Below, one piece after another: positions 1 to 6,941 of a stretch of DNA of 64,000 nt. The stretch's first letter is position 1. Each line of letters opens with the position of its first letter. The notes beneath the pieces were generated by a model, which did no database searches, was not told the DNA's origin, and was given only the letters and a program-made list of their open reading frames with translations. Origin of the DNA: Gemmatimonadaceae bacterium. Its GTDB lineage: Bacteria; Gemmatimonadota; Gemmatimonadetes; Gemmatimonadales; Gemmatimonadaceae. Position numbers and translations under genes: made by a program. The stretch lies in NCBI GenBank assembly GCA_036504815.1, contig DASXUN010000019.1:1-64000 (forward strand), given 5' to 3'.

Positions 1-1
1 G

Positions 2-172
2 GGCATCGGCGTCGGCTACCGGTACGAGAAGTTCGAAGTCGTCGACTTCGCGACGACGGATGTCACCCCGGGCGTGCCGCGCATGGATCCGCTCGGCGCG
101 ATCACGACCGGCTACGGCAACCGGCCGTTCACGGGCAGCACCGCCGTGGTGAAGTTGATCTACAAGTTCTAG
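2..172 (+). CDS. C-terminal end of an outer-membrane beta-barrel protein (partial)
   Basis: The frame is open from the left window edge and ends at TAG 170-172, giving 56 residues. The tail ends in YKF with alternating hydrophobic residues, the usual C-terminal signal of outer-membrane barrels recognised by BamA. The internal pattern YRYEKFEVVDFATTD resembles the penultimate strands of MtrB/PioB-type decaheme-associated barrels (YRYE followed by a D-rich loop). That is a resemblance from memory, not a domain call. The start lies outside the window, so length and partners are unknown. Confidence 0.6.
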   Translation, partial: GIGVGYRYEKFEVVDFATTDVTPGVPRMDPLGAITTGYGNRPFTGSTAVVKLIYKF

Positions 173-257
173 TCGGCGCGTTGTTGGGGGCTCCTCCCCC
201 AGCGATGCGACATCAGGGCGGCACCTCCGAAGGGGGGGGTGCCGCTTTGCATTTCCA

Positions 258-310
258 CGATTGAGGATCAGGAATTCGGATTGGGATTGCGGATCACGAA
301 CGGCGATTGC
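258..310 (+). repeat. Dispersed intergenic repeat, family 2, single arm
   Basis: This stretch carries the words GATTGAGGAT, GGAATTCGGA, GGGATTG and GGCGATTGC in order. The same words recur in the same order in the reverse complement of 53474-53539 and partly in both arms of 51689-51825. It lies in the 290-base gap between the barrel gene and the metallo-beta-lactamase gene, next to a family 1 array. Confidence 0.6.
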
Positions 311-365
311 TGGGGGCGGGCGGGACGGCGTACCTTCGAAGGGCACTTTCTGCCCCAAGCCTCCG

Positions 366-461
366 CACCACACCCCACCCTCCGCACCACACCCCACCCT
401 CCGCACCACACTCCGCACCCAGCCCCCGCACCACACCCTGTTCCCTGCACCCTGCACCTCC
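366..461 (+). repeat. Degenerate tandem repeat, family 1 (CACCACACC units)
   Basis: Four units each begin CACCACACY: 366-384 and 385-403 (19 bases, identical), 404-428 (25 bases) and 429-454 (26 bases), followed by CACCTCC ending at base 461. The array finishes exactly at the ATG of the next gene (462). Related 25-base units occur at 6838-6887 (opposite strand) and 30259-30308. The translation of this stretch is low complexity (His/Pro/Thr-rich), which argues that an upstream start at 261 is not used. Confidence 0.75.
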
Positions 462-1397
462 ATGACTCTCTCTCGCCGCCGTTTCGTCCAAAGCTCCACC
501 CTCGCCCTCGCCGCCACCGCGCTGGACTGGCGGTCCCTCCTCGCGTACGGCGTCCCGCACCGGCAGCCAGATGCGCTGACGCTTGTCCGCGGCACCGTGG
601 GCACGTTCACGGGGCGCGGCGGCACGATCGGCTGGCACCTTGACGCCAAGGGCGTGGTCGTCGTCGACTCGCAGTATCCGGCGTCGGCCCAGCCCTGCCT
701 TGACGCCATGAATGCGCGCACCCACGCCCGCGCCATCGACTACCTGGTCAACACGCACCATCACGGCGATCACACCGGCGGGAACGGCGTCTTTCGTCCC
801 GCGGCCAGGAAGATCCTGGCGCAGGCCAACGTCCCGCGGTTGCAGCGCGCCGCGGCGGAGCGTGCGGCCCAGTCGCCGCAGCCCGGGGTGACGTCGCCGC
901 CGCCGGAGCAGGTCTACGCCGATACCCTGTTTGAACGGGCGTGGCGCGAGCCGGTCGGCGACGAGACCATGTCGCTCCGGTACTACGGCGCGGCGCACAC
1001 CGGCGGCGACGCCGTGGTCACGTTCGAGAAGGCCAACGTCGTGCATCTCGGCGACCTGGTCTTCAATCGGCGGCAGCCGGTGATCGACCGCCCCGGCGGC
1101 GCCTCCATCGCCGGCTGGGCGACCGTGCTCGACGGCATCCTCGGCGACCATCCCGCCGACACGATCTACATCTTCGGCCATGCCGGAACGAACTTCCCCA
1201 TCACCGGCAACCGCGCCGACCTGACCTTGCAACGCGACTATCTGGTCGCGCTGCTCGAGTTCGTGCGCGGCGAGATCAAGGCCGGCCAGCCGAAGGACGT
1301 GATCGTGAAATTCGCCGAGCCCCTGAAGAACTTCCCCGATCACGGCCCATTGACGGAACGGGTGCTGGCGGCGGCGTTCGACGAACTCCTGGCGTGA
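462..1397 (+). CDS. Tat-exported metallo-beta-lactamase-fold hydrolase
   Basis: This 311-residue protein belongs to the metallo-beta-lactamase superfamily, zinc-dependent hydrolases. The metal site HHHGDH is at residues 99-104, with further candidate ligands in GAAHTGGD and IFGHAG. The N-terminus has a twin-arginine signal (SRRRFVQ, residues 4-10) followed by an Ala-rich stretch, so it should be exported folded to the periplasm. Substrate is not apparent: candidates are a lactonase, a glyoxalase II-like enzyme or a B-class lactamase-like protein. I chose ATG 462 because it starts directly at the Tat signal; the in-frame extension to 261 only translates repeat DNA. Confidence 0.85.
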   Translation: MTLSRRRFVQSSTLALAATALDWRSLLAYGVPHRQPDALTLVRGTVGTFTGRGGTIGWHLDAKGVVVVDSQYPASAQPCLDAMNARTHARAIDYLVNTHHHGDHTGGNGVFRPAARKILAQANVPRLQRAAAERAAQSPQPGVTSPPPEQVYADTLFERAWREPVGDETMSLRYYGAAHTGGDAVVTFEKANVVHLGDLVFNRRQPVIDRPGGASIAGWATVLDGILGDHPADTIYIFGHAGTNFPITGNRADLTLQRDYLVALLEFVRGEIKAGQPKDVIVKFAEPLKNFPDHGPLTERVLAAAFDELLA

Positions 1398-1522
1398 ACC
1401 GAGTGCCGCACCGGCGCCGTCGGAAGCTTCACGAAAACGCCACGCTCATTCGCGCCGCCGTAGCCGCCCTGCTGGCCGCGGCGACCTTCGGCATAGCCTA
1501 GTGCGGGACGCCACGCCGCTGG

Positions 1523-2149
1523 TCAGCCATTCTCGCGCAGGTAGAGCGCCAGCGCGACCCGCGAGGGCAGGCCGAGCTTCCGGTAGATGCGGTTGAGATG
1601 GATCTTCACCGTGCCCTCGCTGATGCCGAGTCGCAACGCGATCGCCGCGTTGCGCAGACCGGCGGCGACGTGCTCGGCGAGTTCGCGTTCGCGTCGCGTC
1701 AGGGCGTCGCCCTGGGAATCGGCCACGCTGTTCATCACGCTGCGCACGCGGTCGCCGGGGGCGTCACCGTCGAGCCAGTGCCCCCCGCTTGCCACCACCC
1801 GCAGGCAGCGCAGGCCGTCGGCCGCGGCGCGGTCCCACGGCAGGATGCCGCGCGCCCCGGCGCGCAGCGCGGCGGCGATGTCGTCGGGACGCAGCACCGA
1901 TCCCAGCATGATGGCCCGGGTGGGATGGTTCTCGCTGCGCAGCGTTCGCACGACCTCGATGCCGCTGGGACGCTGCATGTCGCGCTCGACAAAGAGCAGG
2001 TCCGGGTTGTGGTCCCGCACCGCCTTCAGCGTCTCGGCGCCGTCCACCGCGGTCGCCACCACCTGCACATCACGCTCGCTCTCGAGCAGCGTACGCAGGC
2101 CGACCAGCACGACGCTGTGCGGGTCCGCCAGCACCACGCGCACGGGCAT
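1523..2149 (-). CDS. LuxR/NarL-family response regulator with substituted phosphorylation site
   Basis: This 208-residue protein has an N-terminal receiver domain (about 1-120) and a C-terminal LuxR-type helix-turn-helix (about 147-205, LTRRERELAEHVAAG then GISEGTVKIHLNRIYRKLG). The receiver is atypical. The acceptor aspartate is glutamate (E55 in LLFVERDM, codon GAG), the usual acidic pair is D9-P10, the conserved Thr/Ser position is Gly and the conserved Lys is Trp (ILPWD). Glu there often mimics phospho-Asp, so phosphorylation-independent activity is inferred. ATG 2149 overlaps the kinase stop codon (TGATG); a GTG one codon upstream is the alternative. Confidence 0.85.
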   Translation of the reverse strand: MPVRVVLADPHSVVLVGLRTLLESERDVQVVATAVDGAETLKAVRDHNPDLLFVERDMQRPSGIEVVRTLRSENHPTRAIMLGSVLRPDDIAAALRAGARGILPWDRAAADGLRCLRVVASGGHWLDGDAPGDRVRSVMNSVADSQGDALTRRERELAEHVAAGLRNAAIALRLGISEGTVKIHLNRIYRKLGLPSRVALALYLRENG

Positions 2150-2856
2150 CACGCCCTGATCCCCGTGGGGATGTCCATCTCGACGACGGCGCGGTCCGCG
2201 GAAGACTGGATGCGCATGCGTCCGCCCAGTGCGCGCACGCGCAGTTTCAGCGCCACCGGACCACGGCGGGACGCGAACAGGTCGTCGTGCTCCAGGGCGC
2301 CCTGAAAGGCGAAGCCGCGCCCCATCTGCTCGACGGTCAGGTGCACCAGCTCGGCATCGGCGCTGACCTGCACGGCGGCGCCGGAGGCATGGGCGTAGCG
2401 CGCCGCATTGACCAGCGCCTCCTGCGCCAGCCGCACCAGCTCGCGCACCAGGCGCGGCGACTCCAGCGGCGTGATCGCGCCGACGGCGAGCGTGGCGGGG
2501 AGGCCCCAGACCCGGTGCACACGGTCGATCATGGTCGACAACTCGGTCACCACGGAGGGGGCCGATGGTGAATCCTCCGCCTCTTCCACGAGTTCGAGGA
2601 CAAAGAGGTTCAGCGCCCGCAGCTCATCCTCGAGCGTCTGTTCCACCTGGGCAATGACGCTTCGCAGCTGATCGGCGTCGGTGCCCGCGCCGCGCACCGC
2701 ACTCGTGAGCTGCAGGCTCAGTCCGGTCAGCGCCTGCAGGATGCCGTTGCGCAGTTCGGTGGAGACGCGGACGCGCTCGTTGGCGACGGCATCCGCCACG
2801 CGATCGTCGGCGGAAGGATCACCCAGGAAGCCGGGGGGGGTGTCACGCTTGCTCAT
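2149..2856 (-). CDS. Degenerate HisKA_3-type sensor histidine kinase-like protein
   Basis: This 235-residue soluble protein has no membrane segment or obvious sensor domain. Residues 27-95 follow the HisKA_3 dimerisation/phosphotransfer pattern, but the ELHDG motif reads ELRNG: the phospho-acceptor His is Arg36 (codon CGC). The HATPase region (about 135-232) keeps an N-box (QEALVNAARYAHA), while the G1 Asp of DxGxG is Gln177 (EQMGRGF) and the G2 loop is poor. It is therefore probably not an autokinase and may act as a dimeric binding partner of the adjacent regulator. It shares a TGATG overlap with that gene. Confidence 0.8.
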   Translation of the reverse strand: MSKRDTPPGFLGDPSADDRVADAVANERVRVSTELRNGILQALTGLSLQLTSAVRGAGTDADQLRSVIAQVEQTLEDELRALNLFVLELVEEAEDSPSAPSVVTELSTMIDRVHRVWGLPATLAVGAITPLESPRLVRELVRLAQEALVNAARYAHASGAAVQVSADAELVHLTVEQMGRGFAFQGALEHDDLFASRRGPVALKLRVRALGGRMRIQSSADRAVVEMDIPTGIRA

Positions 2857-3204
2857 AAACGGGCGCCTGGGTTGTGGAACTGTCCGTCATCGAACATCCA
2901 CCGAGATGGGGGGAGAGAAGTTTCGGCTCTAACGAATGCGAAGTCAACGGGCACCGGCGGATCGCTTCGAAGCTCCGCGCGTACGGCGAGGGAGGCGCCC
3001 GAGGGAAACGTGTGTTCACTGCGCAACAGTGCCTGCGGTCATTGAGATATCCGGATATGCCGATGGTTATACGCGGTTATATCCTTGCGCCAATTCTGTC
3101 CCGATGCAGTGGGACACAACTTCCTGCCCGGTTCGGATGGCCATGGGGCATCGCCCAGCCATCCATCCCCCCAACCGGCCCCCCTGGGCAAGGATTAGCG
3201 ATTC
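2857..3204. other. Divergent intergenic region between the kinase-like gene and the secreted lipoprotein
   Basis: 348 bases without a convincing ORF. It contains an AT-richer patch at about 3040-3085 with a palindrome and direct repeats (separate entry) and an AAGGA-type ribosome site just before ATG 3205. No classical sigma-70 pair or riboswitch was recognised. Confidence 0.5.
3047..3084. promoter_or_regulatory. Candidate operator: ATATCCGGATAT palindrome plus GGTTATA direct repeats
   Basis: A perfect 12-base palindrome ATATCCGGATAT occupies 3047-3058. It is followed by GGTTATA at 3065-3071 and 3075-3081, spaced ten bases apart (one helical turn). ATATCC recurs at 3079-3084. The patch is AT-rich in a GC-rich genome and lies between two divergent transcription units, one of which encodes a LuxR-type regulator. 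That the regulator binds here is inference only. Confidence 0.35.
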
Positions 3205-4833
3205 ATGAGCTTCTCGACGTTGAGACGCGGTACGATGGTGATGGCCGCCATCCTGATGGCCGCTTGCGGCCGCGAGAGCACGGCGCCGGCTACGGCCGTG
3301 AGAGAGCAGACGGCTGCCGTTCGCAAGATCGGCCTCGTCAGCGAGACGCCGACGCCGACCGTGTGGGCGCAGGGCACCGACGTGGGACAGCTCAAGTCCA
3401 ACAACGCCTGCACGACGCTCGGTTATGATTTCGGCGCCAAGATCGACCTGGAGTACACGTCAGGCACGTTCCCGGTGGCGTACAATGGCGTGCAGTACGG
3501 CACCATCACCCTGACGTCGTCGGAAGACAGCATGTTCACCTGGTCGTCGACCCTCGGGATCGACGCCATCGCGGTGCACGGCGGCTCGGCGGGATTCAAT
3601 GTCTACACCTACGACGCCGAGGCCACCAGCGGCAGCGGCTTCAAGGCGCCGGCGAACGGGAACGGCCTCACCGCCGCACTGTCGAACGCCTCGTTCTGCT
3701 TCGACCTCGAGCTGGGCAGTTCGATCGGCGCCACGCCGACCTTCACGCGGTCGTACGACTGGACGATCAACAAGGCCCTGGTGACGGCGTCGGATGCGAA
3801 CCTGACGCTGAGCGCGGGCCAGACCAGCGCCCCGGTGTCGTACTCGGTGTCGCTCGCGAACACGTACGTCGACTCCAACTGGAAGCTGGCGGGCACGTTC
3901 ACGATCACGAATCCCGGTTTCCTCCCCGCCGCCGGCGTCACCGCGAGCGTGACGGTGAGCGACGCGGGCGCCGCGCTGGTCTCCTGCCCGGCGACGTCGA
4001 TCGCCGCGGGCGGTTCGATGACCTGCTCGTACCAGGCGTTCCTGCCGGACGGCAACACGCGCACCGTCTCGCTCACCGCGACGACGAACGGCGCCGTCAC
4101 CACGATCACGACCTCGGATGCTGACCAGGTGCACCTGTACGGAAGCGGCGATGTCGGCGGCACGAACACCGCGACGTCCGTCAGCTTCGTGACGCCGACG
4201 ACGCTGGTCGACGAAGAAGTGTCGGTGGACGACAACCTCAAGGGCGCGCTCGGCGTCTTCAACGTCGCGTCGGCCTCGCTGAGCACGACGTACTCGCTCA
4301 CCTTCGGACCGTACGCCGTCTGCGAGAGCAAGCAGATTGGCAACACCGCGTCGTTCCTGACGAACGACCGTGCGAACGTCGGCTCGTCCACGGCGGGCGT
4401 GACGGTGAACGTGGTCGGCTGCGGCAGCCAGGACAGCGGCTGCACGCTGACACAGGGCTACTGGAAGACGCACAGCCAGGTTGGCCCGGCCCCGTACGAC
4501 AATGCCTGGTTGAACCTGAGCGCGGCCCAGGAGAACACCGTCTTCTTCCTCAGCGGCCAGAGCTGGATCCAGGTGTTCGGCACGCCGCCGGCGGGCAACG
4601 CGTACTACACGCTCGCGCACCAGTACATGGCGGCGAAGTTGAACATTCTCAACGGCGCCTCCGCCACGCCGGCGGTCACGTCAGCCATGGCGGCCGCCGA
4701 AGCGCTCTTCGCGGCGAACCAGCCGACTGTGGTGGGCAAGTCGAAGACGCTGAAGGACCAGTTCGGGGCGCTCGTCGGCACGCTCGGTTCCTACAACGAA
4801 GGCCTGACGGGCCCGGGGCACTGCTCGCAGTAG
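3205..4833 (+). CDS. Secreted lipoprotein with TQGYWKTH motif, function unknown
   Basis: This 542-residue protein starts with a lipoprotein signal (lipobox ending LMAACG, Cys21), so it is exported and lipid-anchored. The middle (about 190-330) is Thr/Ser/Val-rich and looks like DUF11/Ig-type beta-sandwich repeats with a few Cys (VSCPATS, MTCSYQ). After a Cys-containing linker comes GCTLTQGYWKTH (about 412-423), a motif I recall from many uncharacterised secreted bacterial proteins, followed by an Ala-rich helical tail. An AAGGA sequence at 3190-3194 fits the chosen start. A strong hairpin terminator follows the stop, so it appears to be a single-gene unit. Confidence 0.65.
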   Translation: MSFSTLRRGTMVMAAILMAACGRESTAPATAVREQTAAVRKIGLVSETPTPTVWAQGTDVGQLKSNNACTTLGYDFGAKIDLEYTSGTFPVAYNGVQYGTITLTSSEDSMFTWSSTLGIDAIAVHGGSAGFNVYTYDAEATSGSGFKAPANGNGLTAALSNASFCFDLELGSSIGATPTFTRSYDWTINKALVTASDANLTLSAGQTSAPVSYSVSLANTYVDSNWKLAGTFTITNPGFLPAAGVTASVTVSDAGAALVSCPATSIAAGGSMTCSYQAFLPDGNTRTVSLTATTNGAVTTITTSDADQVHLYGSGDVGGTNTATSVSFVTPTTLVDEEVSVDDNLKGALGVFNVASASLSTTYSLTFGPYAVCESKQIGNTASFLTNDRANVGSSTAGVTVNVVGCGSQDSGCTLTQGYWKTHSQVGPAPYDNAWLNLSAAQENTVFFLSGQSWIQVFGTPPAGNAYYTLAHQYMAAKLNILNGASATPAVTSAMAAAEALFAANQPTVVGKSKTLKDQFGALVGTLGSYNEGLTGPGHCSQ

Positions 4834-4857
4834 GGCACCGCTGCACCGCTGGATCGA

Positions 4858-4890
4858 CACGCCGCCCCGGGCTCTGCCCGGGGCGGCGTG
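4858..4890 (+). terminator. Strong hairpin terminator after the secreted lipoprotein gene
   Basis: Perfect 15-base stem CACGCCGCCCCGGGC / GCCCGGGGCGGCGTG with a TCT loop, 24 bases after the stop at 4833. It has no long T-tract. Because it ends the upstream unit, the second hairpin at 5074-5112 is left free for a regulatory role at asnB. Confidence 0.75.
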
Positions 4891-4930
4891 TCCGTTGCGG
4901 CCGTCGGCAGGGCGACGAGTGCCACCCCGC

Positions 4931-4960
4931 TTGACGTCCACGGGGTCGACCCGATAGCCT
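4931..4960 (+). promoter_or_regulatory. Candidate sigma-70 promoter of the asnB leader
   Basis: A -35-like TTGACG (4931-4936) and a -10-like TAGCCT (4955-4960) are separated by 18 bases. The expected transcription start, about seven bases downstream, falls at about 4967, which is the A of the leader-peptide ATG. The leader would therefore be translated without a 5' UTR. Confidence 0.5.
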
Positions 4961-4966
4961 TCGCTC

Positions 4967-5053
4967 ATGACGACGGCCACCCAGCGTTTCAACCGCAATA
5001 ATAATCGGGCCCCTCGCGCGAGTCGCGCGTGGACCGGTTTGGGCGCGTCGTAG
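4967..5053 (+). CDS. Asparagine-rich leader peptide of asnB (attenuation peptide)
   Basis: A 28-codon ORF runs from ATG 4967 to TAG 5051-5053, 73 bases before the asnB start. It contains the control run N-R-N-N-N (residues 9-13, bases 4991-5005), with three consecutive AAT codons although most Asn codons in the window look to be AAC. A terminator hairpin follows it and the next gene makes asparagine, the arrangement of amino-acid attenuators such as trpL or hisL. No Shine-Dalgarno is visible and the predicted transcript begins at the ATG, suggesting leaderless translation. The rest of the peptide is Arg/Ala-rich and of no evident importance. Function is inferred from position and codon content. 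Confidence 0.7.
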   Translation: MTTATQRFNRNNNRAPRASRAWTGLGAS

Positions 5054-5101
5054 CGCATCCAAGTTCCGAGCCACCCCCGATTCGCCAAGGCGAGTCGGGG
5101 G
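5018..5101 (+). promoter_or_regulatory. Candidate antiterminator/terminator switch of the asnB attenuator
   Basis: The octamer GCGAGTCG occurs at 5018-5025, just behind the Asn codons, and again at 5090-5097 inside the 3' arm of the terminator. Either copy can pair with CGATTCGC at 5078-5085 in the terminator 5' arm (one G-T wobble). A ribosome stalled at 4991-5005 would leave the first copy free to pair and block the terminator. A ribosome reaching the stop at 5051 would cover it and let the terminator form. The structure was read by eye. Confidence 0.55.
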
Positions 5102-5112
5102 TTTTTCCTTTT
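5074..5112 (+). terminator. Intrinsic terminator immediately upstream of asnB
   Basis: The stem CCCCCGATTCGCC (5074-5086) pairs with GGCGAGTCGGGGG (5089-5101) with one wobble, followed by TTTTTCCTTTT (5102-5112). The T-rich tail makes it the most canonical rho-independent terminator in the window. It lies before, not after, a gene in the same direction, which points to attenuation. The asnB ribosome site AGGAG is at 5115-5119. Confidence 0.75.
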
Positions 5113-5126
5113 CCAGGAGTCTCCCG

Positions 5127-6827
5127 ATGTGCGGCATCCTCACCATTCTCGGCCTCGACCCGGCACGCAGCGACGCGCCCGCCCTGCGGCGGCAGGCGCT
5201 GACGCTCGCGCGCAAGATCCGACATCGCGGCCCGGATTGGAGCGGGATCTTCAGCGATGACCGCGCCATCCTGGCGCATGAACGCCTGTCGATCGTGGAC
5301 GTGGAGCATGGCGCGCAACCGCTCATCGACGCCCAGACGGGCGCGGTGCTCGCCGTCAACGGCGAGATCTACAACCACCAGGCGCTTCGGCGCGGCCTCA
5401 CCGGGCCGCACGAGTTCCAGACGCGCTCCGACTGCGAGGTCATTCTCTATCTCTACGACGAGCTGGGGCCGCGCGACTTCCTGAACCGCATGAACGGGAT
5501 CTTCGGCTTCGTGCTGTACGATCCCCGTCGCCAGACGTACCTGATCGCGCGCGACCCCATTGGCGTGATCCCGCTATACGTCGGCTGGGACCGGCACGAG
5601 CATCTCTACGTGGCCTCGGAAATGAAGGCGCTCGTCGGCGTCTGCGAGCGCATCCGCGAGTTTCCGCCGGGCCACTTCTATCTCGGCCATGAAGCGGAGC
5701 GGGGATTTCAGCGATACTACGAGCCGGCCTGGGCCACGCCGGAGCGCGTGCCGGATGCCGCCTACGATGCCGCCGCGCTGCGCGGCGCGCTCGAAGCGGC
5801 CGTCCATCGGCAGCTGATGTGCGACGTGCCGTACGGCGTGCTCATCAGCGGCGGCGTGGATTCCTCGCTCGTGGCATCGATCGCGGCCAAGTATCGCGAG
5901 GCGCGCGTGGAGGACGGCGATGCCGGCCCCAGCTGGTGGCCGCGCATTCACTCGTTCGCGGTCGGTCTCGAGGGGGCGCCCGATCTCGCGCCGGCGCGCA
6001 TGGTGGCGGACGCCATCGGCGCCATTCATCACGAGATCCACTTCACGGTGCAGGAGGGGCTCGACGCGCTCTCCGACGTGATCTACCACCTCGAGACGTT
6101 CGACATCACGACCATTCGCGCCTCGACGCCGATGTACCTGATGATGCGCAAGATTCGCGCGATGGGCATCAAGATGGTGCTGAGCGGCGAGGGCGCGGAC
6201 GAGATCTTCGGCGGCTACCTGTACTTCCACAAGGCGCCCGACGGTCCGGAACTGCACGCGGAGAGCGTGCGCAAGCTGCAGAAGCTGCACCTCTACGACT
6301 GTGCCCGCGCCAACAAGGCCGGCGCGGCGTGGGGCGTGGAGGTGCGCGTGCCGTTCCTCGATCGCGACTTCCTCGACGTCGCCATGGCGATGGATCCCGC
6401 GCACAAGCTGCCGCGCAACGCGCCGCGCCCGCGGCCCATCGAGAAGTTCCCCCTGCGCCACGCCTTCGACGGGGCCATCCCGAACGAGGTGCTGTGGCGG
6501 CAGAAGGAGCAGTTCTCCGACGGCGTGGGGTATTCGTGGATCGACGGCATCAAGGCGCACGCGGAACACGAGGTGTCGGACTCGATGCTGCGCGGCGCGG
6601 CCGAGCGATTCCCGGTGAAGACACCGGAAACGAAGGAAGCCTATCTGTATCGCCAGCTCTTCGAGCACCACTTCCCCTCTGCCACGGCCGTGAACTGCGT
6701 GCCGTGGGAACGCAGCGTGGCGTGCAGCACGGAGACGGCGCTCCGGTGGGATGCGGCGTTCGCGCTGATGACCGATCCCTCCGGGCGGGCGGTGATGGAT
6801 GTGCATGACGCGGGCTACAAAGACTGA
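5127..6827 (+). CDS. asnB: Asparagine synthase (glutamine-hydrolysing)
   Basis: This 566-residue enzyme converts aspartate, glutamine and ATP into asparagine, glutamate, AMP and PPi in the cytosol. Cys2, right after the initiator Met, is the class II glutaminase nucleophile. Glutamine-site residues appear as RLSIVD (R53), NGEIYNH (78-84) and RSD (D102). The synthetase domain has the PP-loop SGGVDSS at 241-247 and the SGEGADEIFGGY motif. The length matches E. coli AsnB (about 554). AGGAG lies eight bases before ATG. The gene stands alone behind an Asn-codon leader and a terminator, which suggests control by charged tRNA-Asn supply. Confidence 0.95.
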   Translation: MCGILTILGLDPARSDAPALRRQALTLARKIRHRGPDWSGIFSDDRAILAHERLSIVDVEHGAQPLIDAQTGAVLAVNGEIYNHQALRRGLTGPHEFQTRSDCEVILYLYDELGPRDFLNRMNGIFGFVLYDPRRQTYLIARDPIGVIPLYVGWDRHEHLYVASEMKALVGVCERIREFPPGHFYLGHEAERGFQRYYEPAWATPERVPDAAYDAAALRGALEAAVHRQLMCDVPYGVLISGGVDSSLVASIAAKYREARVEDGDAGPSWWPRIHSFAVGLEGAPDLAPARMVADAIGAIHHEIHFTVQEGLDALSDVIYHLETFDITTIRASTPMYLMMRKIRAMGIKMVLSGEGADEIFGGYLYFHKAPDGPELHAESVRKLQKLHLYDCARANKAGAAWGVEVRVPFLDRDFLDVAMAMDPAHKLPRNAPRPRPIEKFPLRHAFDGAIPNEVLWRQKEQFSDGVGYSWIDGIKAHAEHEVSDSMLRGAAERFPVKTPETKEAYLYRQLFEHHFPSATAVNCVPWERSVACSTETALRWDAAFALMTDPSGRAVMDVHDAGYKD

Positions 6828-6837
6828 GGATTGGGTG

Positions 6838-6887
6838 CAGGGGCACAGTACAGGGTGTGGTGCAGGGACAGGGTGCACGGTGTGGTG
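6838..6887 (-). repeat. Two 25-base tandem repeats, family 1 (minus orientation)
   Basis: Read on the minus strand, 6887-6863 and 6862-6838 are two 25-base units each starting CACCACACC and ending CCCTG, followed by CACCC. The same unit length and words occur at 30259-30308 on the plus strand, and a decayed version at 366-461. The array lies between the asnB stop and the next gene. Confidence 0.75.
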
Positions 6888-6941
6888 CGGGGTGAGGGGG
6901 GCGATTGGACGTCTCTGGTAGTCAGCTCCTACCTTTCGTCC

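Noticed and set aside
366-461. CRISPR-like array.
   Set aside because: Units are contiguous and have no unique spacers between them; no cas genes are present.
261-461. N-terminal extension of the MBL protein from ATG 261.
   Set aside because: It translates two repeat families into low-complexity residues and would bury the Tat signal 67 residues inside the protein.
1403-1501. A GTG-started 32-residue hydrophobic peptide after the MBL gene.
   Set aside because: It resembles a truncated signal peptide but has no ribosome site, no conservation evidence and could arise by chance.
3085-3204. A c-di-GMP or other riboswitch before the secreted lipoprotein gene.
   Set aside because: The GC-rich inverted words do not match any riboswitch core that I know.
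5074-5112. The hairpin before asnB as an ordinary terminator of the upstream lipoprotein gene.
   Set aside because: That gene already has a 15-pair terminator at 4858-4890, and a promoter-like sequence and leader ORF lie between the two hairpins.
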